Shown in pieces: positions 26,572 to 35,400 of a DNA stretch of 64,000 bases. Each line of letters begins with the position of its first letter. Positions within the stretch are counted from its first letter, which is position 1. This DNA is from Halorientalis regularis (lineage in GTDB: Archaea > Halobacteriota > Halobacteria > Halobacteriales > Haloarculaceae). The translations under genes were made by a program, and so were the position numbers. The notes under the pieces were generated by a model. The model did no database searches. It was not told the origin of the DNA and saw only the letters and a list, made by a program, of their open reading frames with translations. The stretch lies in NCBI RefSeq assembly GCF_023698535.1, contig NZ_JALJCL010000002.1, positions 62,001-126,000 of the forward strand, given 5' to 3'.

Positions 26572-28497
26572 TCAGAGGAACCGGAACGTCTCCAGGTTCT
26601 TGGGCGCGAACGTCCGCATGTTGAACTCGTGGTACAGCGCCGAGGACAGGTCCTGCGTGGACTGCTCGTCGCCGTGGACACAGAGCACTTTCTCCGGGCG
26701 CGGGTTCATGGTCTTCACGAAGTTCTCCAGACCCTGCCGGTCAGCGTGGCCGGAGAAGCCGTCGACGGTCTCGACGTTGCAGTTCAGCGTCAGCGAGTCC
26801 GAGCGCCCGCGGCCGCGGCTGTTGCCCAGCGGGACCTTGTCTTGGCCCTTCTGGATGCGGCGGCCGAGCGTCCCCTGTGCCTGGTAGCCGACGAAGGTCA
26901 GCGTCGTGTCCGGGTCCGGCCCGAGGTGTTCGAGCCAGGACATGATCGGCCCGCCGGTGACCATCCCGGAGGTCGAGAGAATGATCGCGGGGCCGCCGTC
27001 GGCGACTTCCTGACGTTCCTCATCGCCGCCGTCGATGTGGTTGAACTGGTCGGCCAGGAACGGGTTCTCGTCCTCGTGGAAGATGCGGTCCCGGAGGTCG
27101 TCGCGCAGGTACTCCGGATAGGTGGTGTGGATCGCCGTCGCCTCCCAGATCATCCCGTCGAGGTGGACCGGCATCTCCGGGATGTCGCCGCTCCGCATCG
27201 CCTCCTCGATGACCAGCATCATCTCCTGGGACCGGCCCACCGCGAACGCCGGGATCAGGATCTTCCCGCCCTCGTCGTACGTCTCGTTGATGACGTCCTT
27301 GAGCTTGCGTTCGGAGTCTTCCTGATCGGTCTGGTAGTCGTTCCGACCACCGTAGGTGGATTCGAGAACGAGGGTCTCGACGCGCGGGAACTCGTTGACC
27401 GCGCCGTTGAACAGGCGGGTGTCCTCGTAGTGGATGTCGCCGGAGAAGGCGACGTTGTACAGTCCGTCGCCGACGTGGAAGTGGGCGATAGAGGAGCCGA
27501 GGATGTGCCCCGCGTTGTGGAGCGTGAGCTTGATGTCCGGCGAGATGTCGGTCACGTCGCCGTATTCGAGGGGAATACAGTGCTTGATCGCTTCCCGGAC
27601 CATCTCGGACTCGTAGGGCGGCGCACGGCCTTCCTTGGCCGCCACGTCGAGGTAGTCCAGCGTGAGCAGACCCATCAGGTCCCGCGTGGGCTCGGTGCAG
27701 TAGATCGGGCCGTCGTAGCCGTACTTGAAGAGTAGGGGGATGAGCGCGGAGTGGTCGAGGTGGGCGTGAGTCAACACGACCGCGTCCAGCGAGTTCGCGC
27801 CCGATCCCAGGGCTTCGGGGACCTGCAAGTAGGGTACTTCGTCCTCGGCACCCGGTTTGTCACCGCAGTCGATCAGAACGCGGGTCTCCGGCGTCGAGAG
27901 AATGAAGGATGCGCGTCCGACCTCGCGACAACATCCGAGGGTCGTGATGCGCACCCACTCGTCGTCGGACATCTCCTCGCGGTGGATCTGTCGCCCGATC
28001 CGTTCGAGGATGTCACGGCGCTCGTCGCGCTCTTGCTTGAGGAAGTTCCGCACGTTCGAGACCGTCGAGGACTCGATTGGCGGCGTCCGGACGACCTCGG
28101 GGGTCCAGCCGACCTTCTGTGTGATCTCCCGGAGCGTCGAGCCGTGGCGACCGATCACCATGCCGGGTTTCTCGGCCTCGATGACGACCTCACCGGTGTC
28201 GGCGTGGAAGTCCAGGTCCGTGATGCCGGCTTCCTCCGGCGTCACGTCCATGATCTGTTCGCGGGCCTTGTCGGGCACGGACAGCACGTCGGGGTCCGGC
28301 CGGACGGTGATGCGCTTGCGCAACTGGCTCGCAAGTTGCCGGATGAGATCGCCGTTCTGGGCGAACTTCTTCGGGTCGCGCGTGTACACGACCAGTTCCG
28401 GTCCTTCGTACTGGACGTCCGAGATGGAAATGTCGTCGGGAACTTCGCTGACGATCTCTGCTTTCAACTCGTCTAACTGATTTTCTACCGTACTCAT
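26572..28497 (-). CDS. fttA: transcription termination ribonuclease aCPSF1 (FttA)
   Basis: The product is 641 aa. Order: two N-terminal KH domains (about 1-150, second KH G-M-V-I-G-R-H-G-S-T-L), a metallo-beta-lactamase domain with H244-A-H-L-D-H249, and a beta-CASP insert. The late G-F-S-G-H-A-D and V-H-G-D-E motifs are also present. FttA cleaves nascent RNA and ends transcription in archaea with help from Spt4-Spt5. A longer frame from 28593 exists, but the ATG at 28497 opens the family-typical S-T-V-E-N-Q-L-D. The gap to 28759 carries the promoters of both divergent genes. Confidence 0.95.
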   Translation of the reverse strand: MSTVENQLDELKAEIVSEVPDDISISDVQYEGPELVVYTRDPKKFAQNGDLIRQLASQLRKRITVRPDPDVLSVPDKAREQIMDVTPEEAGITDLDFHADTGEVVIEAEKPGMVIGRHGSTLREITQKVGWTPEVVRTPPIESSTVSNVRNFLKQERDERRDILERIGRQIHREEMSDDEWVRITTLGCCREVGRASFILSTPETRVLIDCGDKPGAEDEVPYLQVPEALGSGANSLDAVVLTHAHLDHSALIPLLFKYGYDGPIYCTEPTRDLMGLLTLDYLDVAAKEGRAPPYESEMVREAIKHCIPLEYGDVTDISPDIKLTLHNAGHILGSSIAHFHVGDGLYNVAFSGDIHYEDTRLFNGAVNEFPRVETLVLESTYGGRNDYQTDQEDSERKLKDVINETYDEGGKILIPAFAVGRSQEMMLVIEEAMRSGDIPEMPVHLDGMIWEATAIHTTYPEYLRDDLRDRIFHEDENPFLADQFNHIDGGDEERQEVADGGPAIILSTSGMVTGGPIMSWLEHLGPDPDTTLTFVGYQAQGTLGRRIQKGQDKVPLGNSRGRGRSDSLTLNCNVETVDGFSGHADRQGLENFVKTMNPRPEKVLCVHGDEQSTQDLSSALYHEFNMRTFAPKNLETFRFL

Positions 28498-28709
28498 AGC
28501 TCGAAAATGGCCAAAAAGCGGTCCCGTGTCCGAACCGAACGCCGGCAGTGGTCGATGGGGAGCGTCCCCACCAGCCCCCACACGGCGGGACACAGGCTGT
28601 CTCCTGTAAGGGTCATAGTGTCTTGTGTGATCCGCTATATGCGGTCCGGACTCGTCGCTGCAGGATGAGTCCGGAAAACCGGCCTGTATCCGCCTCTATT
28701 GCCTCTCCA

Positions 28710-28718
28710 TTATAAAAG
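28710..28718 (+). promoter_or_regulatory. TATA box of the gene at 28759
   Basis: TTATAAAAG, about 40-50 nt before the ATG at 28759, is the clearest TATA match in the fttA divergent region. It would leave a leader of about 20 nt. Confidence 0.55.
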
Positions 28719-28758
28719 CCTTCGCAAAACAGTAGGTATTTCGGAACGAAGTCGGCCC

Positions 28759-29241
28759 ATGCACGTCTCTCCGTCCGTCGTCGCCACCGAACACGAGTGG
28801 GTCCGTGACCGGGCACCGACCGTCGTCGCGCTGATCGACACCGTCCGCGCCGACCTCGGCGAGCAGTTCGAGACCGAGGTCGCCACCGTGACCGTCGATC
28901 AGTACCACCGAGCGGTCGACGAGGTGTTCGCGGACGGCGACCTGGCGGTCAACGTCGCCGCCCTCGTCCGCCTCCTGCGGGACCTCGACGTGGACGGGGA
29001 CTACCCCGGATTCGTCGTGGACGAACTGCTCGGTCGGGAACTGGCCGGGATGCTCGCGGGCGGCCAGCCGCTCCGATTGCTCGGTGAAGCGACGTTCCAC
29101 TACGCGGACGTGCTGACACACGGCGACGCCGACGCCCCGGCTGGCGCGGACGACCTCGACGCCGCGCTGGCCGCCGGGTTCCAGACGCGACTCCCCGGCT
29201 GGGAGTGGACCGAAACGGCGAGTCCGTTCGGAAGCGAGTGA
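28759..29241 (+). CDS. haloarchaeal acidic protein, function unknown
   Basis: The product is 160 aa, soluble and mostly helical. It has two moderately hydrophobic helices near 65-80 and 92-108 and ends in an acidic, Trp-containing tail (P-G-W-E-W-T). I recognise no domain. A longer frame from 28699 would start before the TATA box, so the ATG at 28759 is chosen. It is divergent from fttA. Base composition is like that of neighbouring core genes. Confidence 0.6.
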   Translation: MHVSPSVVATEHEWVRDRAPTVVALIDTVRADLGEQFETEVATVTVDQYHRAVDEVFADGDLAVNVAALVRLLRDLDVDGDYPGFVVDELLGRELAGMLAGGQPLRLLGEATFHYADVLTHGDADAPAGADDLDAALAAGFQTRLPGWEWTETASPFGSE

Positions 29242-29384
29242 GCGACTGCGCGGAGCTGGAGCTTCGAGACGGATCGGAAACCGGAGAACGGCAAGCGCGT
29301 GTCGGTGCCACCCTCGTGACCCCACCCCAGTGGTCCCCCTGTACCCCCCCAGGTACCGTCGGAGGCCCGTACCACGGGTCGTCC

Positions 29385-29407
29385 CCCGATGGCCCCTAGC
29401 CATCGGG
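29385..29407. terminator. perfect 9-bp hairpin in the gap 29242-29503
   Basis: CCCGATGGC-CCCTA-GCCATCGGG. It lies between two convergent units (the gene at 28759 and the DICT pseudogene) and may end transcription from either side. The remainder of the 262-nt gap is C-rich (runs near 29321-29350) and holds no gene. Confidence 0.4.
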
Positions 29408-29503
29408 CTACACGTTCACATACGCTCTCCGGGCGTGTAACCTTCGCCGGATATAGAGGGGCATTTATTACCCTCGCCCGTCCGAGCCGCACAGTGGATC
29501 GGG

Positions 29504-30225
29504 TCAGGCATCGACGCACGTCGAGCAGAGATGAGACACCAGTGCCGAGACGCCGTCGGGGTCGTAGGTTCAGAACCCGCCGTACGTGGCGGGATCGCGC
29601 TCACGGGCGAGCAGGGCACAGGTCTGTGATCGCGCGGCCGCATCGGGCTGGAACGCCACGAACCAGAACTGACCGAGTTCACCGTCGGACTCGCTGTGTT
29701 CGGTCACGCCGGCTATCGGAGGGCGTCCCACTCCCCGTCGACGTAGACGTGTACGTCGAGGCCACTTTCCGCGAGTCGTTCGTAGACGGGACGCTGGACG
29801 GCCGGTGCGGCCGGGCGCTGGAAGCCAGCGTGAAGCCCCCTGTCCGTGTCGCCAAGCCCGATCCTCGATCTCGTGGGTCGCCGCCAGCAGTTGCCGGCGC
29901 TCGAACGACTGGAAGAGCGTGTCGTCGAGCAGTTCCAGCAGTGGTTCGAGCGAACTCGTCTCGGTGGACGCGGCGTCGAAAACCCCCGCAGTGGGCTCGA
30001 ACAGCGTCGCAACGGTTTCCAGCGGAACGGTTCCGAGGAAGCGGTCGCCCTGCCGGACGGTGACGAACCCGGCCCCGGATTCCGGCGGGAGCCGGTCGAA
30101 TCGAACGTCGGCGTGCCAGTCCGAGGTCGCTCGGCGAGGTCCGCGGGTGGATCGGCGGCGTAGACGGTCACTATCCGTCGCTGGGCCGACAGGTCGTCGA
30201 CGAGCGACTGGAGTGTCTCGGTCAT
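29504..30225 (-). pseudogene. decayed DICT-domain sensor protein gene
   Basis: Read in shifting frames, this encodes a recognisable haloarchaeal DICT sensory protein of about 240 residues. It starts M-T-E-T-L-Q-S-L-V-D-D-L. The frame changes after A-E-R-P-R, again after E-D-R-A-W-R, where the next frame gives L-H-A-G-F-Q, and again after W-D-A-L-R, where A-G-V-T-E-H-S continues in a new frame. A TGA replaces the Trp expected in G-G-F-W-T-Y-D-P-D. No single frame encodes the domain. The intact parent is probably a light- or redox-type signal sensor partnered with the HTH gene just upstream, whose stop overlaps its start (ATGA). Confidence 0.85.
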
Positions 30226-30634
30226 CGGTCGATCAGGTCCTGGATCGATCGGAGTCGATCACCGGGGGCCGCGGCCTCGGCCTGAAGGGTCACGTCGAGA
30301 CAGCCGTCCACCCACTCGGGGTAGTCCCCGAGCGCGACGACGCCGGTGTCCGGATCGTACTCGGCGAGGCACACTCCAGGAGCTTCGGCAGGTGGACGTG
30401 TTGCAGCGCGATTCGTCGCTCGTCACAGGCAGCAGAGCCGGCGTCGATCCCGGCACTCGTCGCGAGCCACCCGGTCACCACGTCGGTCAACTCGGCCCAG
30501 GTGGCATCCCCGTGTTCCCGGAGATAGTAGAAGAGAAACCGACGGGTGTGGTTCGAGAGCGCTTCGAGTCGACCGTCGACAGTCTGGGGCGGGAACGGTG
30601 TAGTATCGGGATCTATGGGGTGTATCTCTATCAC
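30222..30634 (-). pseudogene. frameshifted winged-helix regulator gene (DUF7344-like)
   Basis: From a GTG at 30634 the frame reads I-E-I-H-P-I-D-P-D-T, then R-L-E-A-L-S-N-H-T-R-R-F-L-F-Y-Y-L, a haloarchaeal winged-helix domain often paired with DICT genes. After L-P-K-L-L-E a one-base loss shifts the frame. The correct continuation, L-A-E-Y-D-P-D-T-G-V-V-A-L, ends at the TGA that overlaps the DICT start. The first frame instead ends early at about 30290. It would have been a regulator of about 137 aa. The start is uncertain, since no ATG is available. Confidence 0.8.
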
Positions 30635-30703
30635 AGATTGGTTTATTTGTTTTTGCAGTGTAATTATGAACCGTTCCGGGTGGATCGGGTGCGAACACGG
30701 CGA

Positions 30704-30712
30704 GTTTATTAG
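30704..30712 (+). promoter_or_regulatory. TATA box of proS
   Basis: GTTTATTAG, 22-30 nt before the proS ATG, fitting a leaderless transcript. The region 30635-30700 is AT-rich and also serves the minus-strand pseudogene unit. Confidence 0.6.
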
Positions 30713-30733
30713 TCCCGTGTCGGATGACCGTGT

Positions 30734-32185
30734 ATGAGCGATTCGCAGGAACTCGGTATCACCGAGAGCAAGGAACACGCGACTGGCGAGTGGTACGCGG
30801 AAGTGATCCAGAAGGCCAAACTCGCCGACTACGCGCCGATGGGTGGGTTCATCGTGACGCGCCCGCGCGGGTACGCGCTGTGGGAGCGCCTCCAGAACCA
30901 CCTCGACGCGTGGTTCAAGGACACGGGCGTCACCAACGCCTACTTTCCGATGTTCATCCCCGAATCGTACCTCGAAAAGGAGAAAGACATCGTGGAGGGA
31001 TTCGACCCCGAAGTGGCGTGGGTCACCCACGGCGGCTACGACGAACTGGAGGAGCGACTGGCCGTGCGCCCGACCAGCGAGTCGATCATTACCCCCTTCC
31101 TCGCGCAGTGGACGCGGAGCCACCGTGACCTCCCCCACCGGGTCAACCAGTGGTGTTCGGTCGTTCGGTGGGAGGCCACCGAGACCAAGCCGTTCTTCCG
31201 GACCAAGGAGTTCCTCTGGCAGGAAGGCCACACCGCACACGAGGACGGCGACGAGGCCTGGGACGAGGCGATGACCCGACTGGACCAGTACGAGAACCTC
31301 TACGAGGACGTGCTGGCCATCCCGGTCCTCCGGGGCCGCAAGCCCGACCACGACAAGTTCCCCGGCGCGGACACCACGACGACCGTCGAGGCGCTGATGC
31401 CCGACGGCAAGTCCGTGCAGGGCGCGACCTCCCACTATCTCGGCCAGTCCTTCGCCGAGGCCTACGACGTGACCTACGTCGACGAGAACGAGGACGAACA
31501 GACCGCCCACACCACCTCCTGGGGGCTGTCCTGGCGCTCGCTGGGCGCGCTGGTGATGACCCACTCCGACGATCAGGGACTCGTCCTGCCGCCTGCCCTG
31601 GCACCGGAGCAGGTCGTCATCGTCCCGATCTGGCAGGAGGACACGAAGGAGGAGGTCCTCGACTACGCCGAGGAACTGGCGCTTGATCTTGACGAGGAGT
31701 TCCGCGTCCACCTGGACGACCGCGACGAGCGCAACCCCGGATTCAAGTACAACGAGTGGGAGCTCAAAGGCGTCCCACTCCGGATCGAGGTCGGCCCCAA
31801 CGAGGTCGACGACGAGGAGGTCACCCTCGTGCATCGACCCGACGGCGAGACCGAGACCGCCGACCGCGACGACCTGGACGAGACGGTCGAGGACCACCTC
31901 GACACGGTGTTCGCGAAGCTGAAAGCCGACGCCGAGGAGAACCTCGAGGAGAACGTCCGCGAGGCCCACAGCCGCGAGGACATCCTCGGGACCATCGGCC
32001 AGCACGGTGGCTACGTCAAAGCACCCTGGTGTGGCGACGAGGACTGCGAGGACCCGATCAAGGAGGCCATCGCCGCCGAGATCGTCATGGTCCCGATGGA
32101 CCCCGACGCCGAGCCCATCGGCGACGACTGCGCGATCTGTGGCGAGGACGCCACCGAGACCGCATACTTCGCGAAGAGTTACTGA
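30734..32185 (+). CDS. proS: prolyl-tRNA synthetase
   Basis: The product is 483 aa, an archaeal/eukaryote-type ProRS. Class II motif 1 lies around F-K-D-T-G-V-T-N-A-Y-F-P-M, motif 2 in V-V-R-W-E-A-T-E-T-K-P-F-F-R-T-K-E-F-L-W-Q-E-G, and motif 3 near S-W-R-S-L-G-A-L. R-P-T-S-E-S binds the proline adenylate. The C-terminal zinc-binding extension (C-G-D-E-D-C, then C-A-I-C-G) ends with a tyrosine, as usual for this type. It charges tRNA-Pro. A TATA box lies about 25 nt upstream. Confidence 0.97.
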   Translation: MSDSQELGITESKEHATGEWYAEVIQKAKLADYAPMGGFIVTRPRGYALWERLQNHLDAWFKDTGVTNAYFPMFIPESYLEKEKDIVEGFDPEVAWVTHGGYDELEERLAVRPTSESIITPFLAQWTRSHRDLPHRVNQWCSVVRWEATETKPFFRTKEFLWQEGHTAHEDGDEAWDEAMTRLDQYENLYEDVLAIPVLRGRKPDHDKFPGADTTTTVEALMPDGKSVQGATSHYLGQSFAEAYDVTYVDENEDEQTAHTTSWGLSWRSLGALVMTHSDDQGLVLPPALAPEQVVIVPIWQEDTKEEVLDYAEELALDLDEEFRVHLDDRDERNPGFKYNEWELKGVPLRIEVGPNEVDDEEVTLVHRPDGETETADRDDLDETVEDHLDTVFAKLKADAEENLEENVREAHSREDILGTIGQHGGYVKAPWCGDEDCEDPIKEAIAAEIVMVPMDPDAEPIGDDCAICGEDATETAYFAKSY

Positions 32186-32369
32186 TAGTCGCCCAATAAG
32201 CAGTCACTTTTGCCGCTAGATGGCGGTGATGGGGAACTCCAAAGGGTGCGTCCGAGAGGATCCATCCCGAAATAGTTCGTCCGTTGAAAATAGAGTTCCG
32301 GCGGGCTGGGACATCTCTGAAGTGTGTTTTGGTTCTCCGACGAATATTGTCAGTATTGTAGTGAATGTG

Positions 32370-32377
32370 TTTATATG
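32370..32377 (+). promoter_or_regulatory. TATA box of gltB
   Basis: TTTATATG, about 75 nt before the gltB ATG, leaving a leader of about 50 nt. The 264-nt gap 32186-32449 is AT-richer than its surroundings and holds no supported gene; a 61-codon open frame at 32220 has no start signal. Confidence 0.5.
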
Positions 32378-32449
32378 CCCTTATTTGCGTTTAACAGACC
32401 CTTAGCCCTTGAGGGACAGTCTCTTAACGGACCAGTCAAACTAACGCGT

Positions 32450-35400
32450 ATGGTTGGGCAACGGACTACTGATGAGTCTGCGAGCGAGGTCGGGCTCGTG
32501 GATCCCACTGACGCACGGTCTAACTGTGGCGTCGGTGTCGTCATGGATCTCGACGGGGGTCGAGACAACGACATCGTCGCCGACGGTTTGGAACTACTCG
32601 AGAACCTCGAACACCGCGGAACGACGGGTGCCGAGGAGAACACCGGTGACGGTGCCGGCATCTTGCTCCAGATGCCCCACGAGTTCTTCGACGCCGAGGT
32701 CGACGCCGATCTCCCGCCGCGAGGCGAGTACGCGGTCGGGTCACTCTTTCTCCCCCGCGACGACGAGGCCGCCGCGGGACTGAAAGACCTGGTCGAGTCG
32801 AAACTCGCCGCGGAAGGCCTAGAGGTCTTCCACTGGCGAACTGTCCCGACGGACAACTCGACGCTCGGCTCGACAGCTGTCGAGTCCGAACCCCGTGTCG
32901 AGCAGGCGTTCGTCCGTCCCGAGGGCGACGTGACCGACGAGGAGTTCGACAAGCGCCTCTACGTCGCACGCCGAGTAGTAGAGAACACTGTCGAGGACGA
33001 ACAGCCGGCGGGTCACGAACGGTTCTACATCGTCTCGCTCGATCAGGACACGGTCGTCTACAAGGGTCTCCTCCTCGCCGAGCAACTGCCCGAGTACTAC
33101 CCCGAACTCACCGACGAGCGGATGGCCTCGACGTTCGCGATGGTCCACGCGCGATTCTCGACGAACACGCTGGGCGCGTGGCACCTCGCACACCCCTACC
33201 GCAACATCATCCACAACGGCGAGTTCAACACCATCCAGGGCAACATCAACTGGATGCGCGCCCGCGAGACGGACCTCTCCGCGGAGGGCTTCGCCGACCA
33301 CTACACCGACGCGGAGATGGAGAAGATCAAGCCGATCATCGACGACCCCGAGCAGTCCGACACGGCCAGCGTCGACAACGGCCTGGAACTGCTCATGGAG
33401 GGCGGCCGCGACCTGCCCCACGCGCTCCGGATGCTCATTCCGGAGGCGTGGCGCGGCGAGGCCAACATGATCTCCCAGAAGCGGCGTGACTGGTACGACT
33501 ACCACGCCTCGCTGGTCGAGCCCTGGGACGGTCCCGCCCTCGTGGCGGCGACCGACGGCGAGCGCATCGGCGCAGTACTGGACCGCAACGGGCTACGCCC
33601 CTGCCGGTACGACATCCTCCAGAACGGCCGCCTCGTGATGTCCAGCGAGGCCGGCGCGCTGGACAACGACCCGGCGGAGATCGAGAAACGCGGACGACTC
33701 CAGCCCGGGCAACTGTTCCTCGCCGACCCCAACGAGGGCCGGGTCATCCCCGACGACGAGGTGTTCGACCGCCTCACCGACGAGAAGTACGCCGAGTGGG
33801 TCGACAAGGAGCAGGTCCACCTCGACGACGTGGCCGAGGGCGAGATCGAACCCCAGGGCCGCGTCGACGCCCTGCGGTCCTACCAGGCGCTGTACGGCTA
33901 CACGTACGACGAGGTCGACCACCTCATCCAGCCCATGGCCGAGAAGGGCAAGGACCCGGTCGGATCGATGGGTGACGACACGCCGCTGTCGGTGCTCACA
34001 GAGCACAACCGGCCGCTCTTTAGCTACTTCAAACAGCTGTTCGCCCAGGTCACGAACCCGCCGCTGGACTACATCCGCGAGGAACTGGTGACCTCCCTCG
34101 AATCGCGACTGGGCTACCAGCACAACCTGCTCGCCGAGAGTCAGGACCACGCCCGACAGCTCATCGTCGACTCGCCCGTCCTCACCGACGAGGAGATGGG
34201 GGCGGTCAAAGGAATCGACGAGAACGGACTCTCGACGGCGGTCGTCGACATCACGTACGACCCCGAGGAGACCGACCTCCGGACGGCCGTCGAGGACGTG
34301 CGGGCCGAGGCCGACGAGGCCGCGACCGAACACGACATCCTCGTCCTCTCGGACCGGAGTGCCGGCGAGGACGCCGTTCCGATCCCGAGCCTGCTTGCCG
34401 TGGGCGGCGTCCACCACCACCTCGTGCGTAACGGCCTGCGCAATCACGTCGGGCTCGTCGTCGAGTCGGGCGACCCGCGCACGGTCCATCACTTCGCGAC
34501 GCTGATCGGCTACGGCGCGGGCGCGGTCAACCCGTACCTCGCCTACCAGACCATCGAGGACCTCGTGGCCGGGCCGGACGGCGCGAACCTCGACACGGCC
34601 ATCGAGGCCTACATCGGGGCCGTCGAGGACGGCCTCCTCAAGACGATGGCCAAGATGGGGATCTCGACGGTCGAGAGCTACCAGGGCGCACAGATCTTCG
34701 AGGCCGTCGGGCTCGATTCGGACTTCGTCGCCGAGTACTTCGAGGGGACGACCTGCCGCACCGAAGGGATGGAGATCGAGGACCTCGAATCGGACCTGCG
34801 GACCCGCTACGACGTGGCGTTCAGCGACGATCCCGAGATCGAACGCCAGGGCGAGTTCGAGCACCGCACCGGCGGCATCCACCACCAGTGGAACCCCGAG
34901 ACGGTCGGGACGGTCCAGCAGGCCGTCCGGCAGGGCGACTACGAGAAGTACAAGGAGTTCGCCGAGAAGATCAACGACCAGACACAACAGCTCCAGACGC
35001 TTCGGGGACTGCTGGAGTTCGACACCGAGGATCGTGAATCCATCCCCATCGACGAGGTCGAACCCATCGAGGACATCGTCGAGCGGTTCGAGACGGCCGC
35101 GATGTCCCTGGGGAGCCTCTCGCCGGAGATGCACGAGAACAACGCCATCGCGATGAACCGGCTGGGCGCCAACGCCAACACCGGCGAGGGCGGGGAACCG
35201 CCCGAGCGGTTCGGCACCGAGAAAGAGTGCAAGACCAAGCAGGTTGCCTCCGGTCGGTTCGGCGTCACCAGCGACTACCTCTCGGCCGCAGAGGAGATCC
35301 AGATCAAGATGGCACAGGGGTCAAAGCCCGGCGAAGGTGGCCACCTGCCCGGGAAGAAGGTCAACGAGATGATCGCTCACGTCCGGTACGCGACGCCCGG

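Noticed and set aside
29242-29503. Possible tRNA or small RNA gene
   Set aside because: Only one 9-bp hairpin is found; no cloverleaf or conserved T-loop sequence could be traced.
30635-32005. Upstream extension of the minus-strand HTH frame into a 571-codon ORF
   Set aside because: This part is antisense to proS; only the portion below 30634 looks like a protein family.
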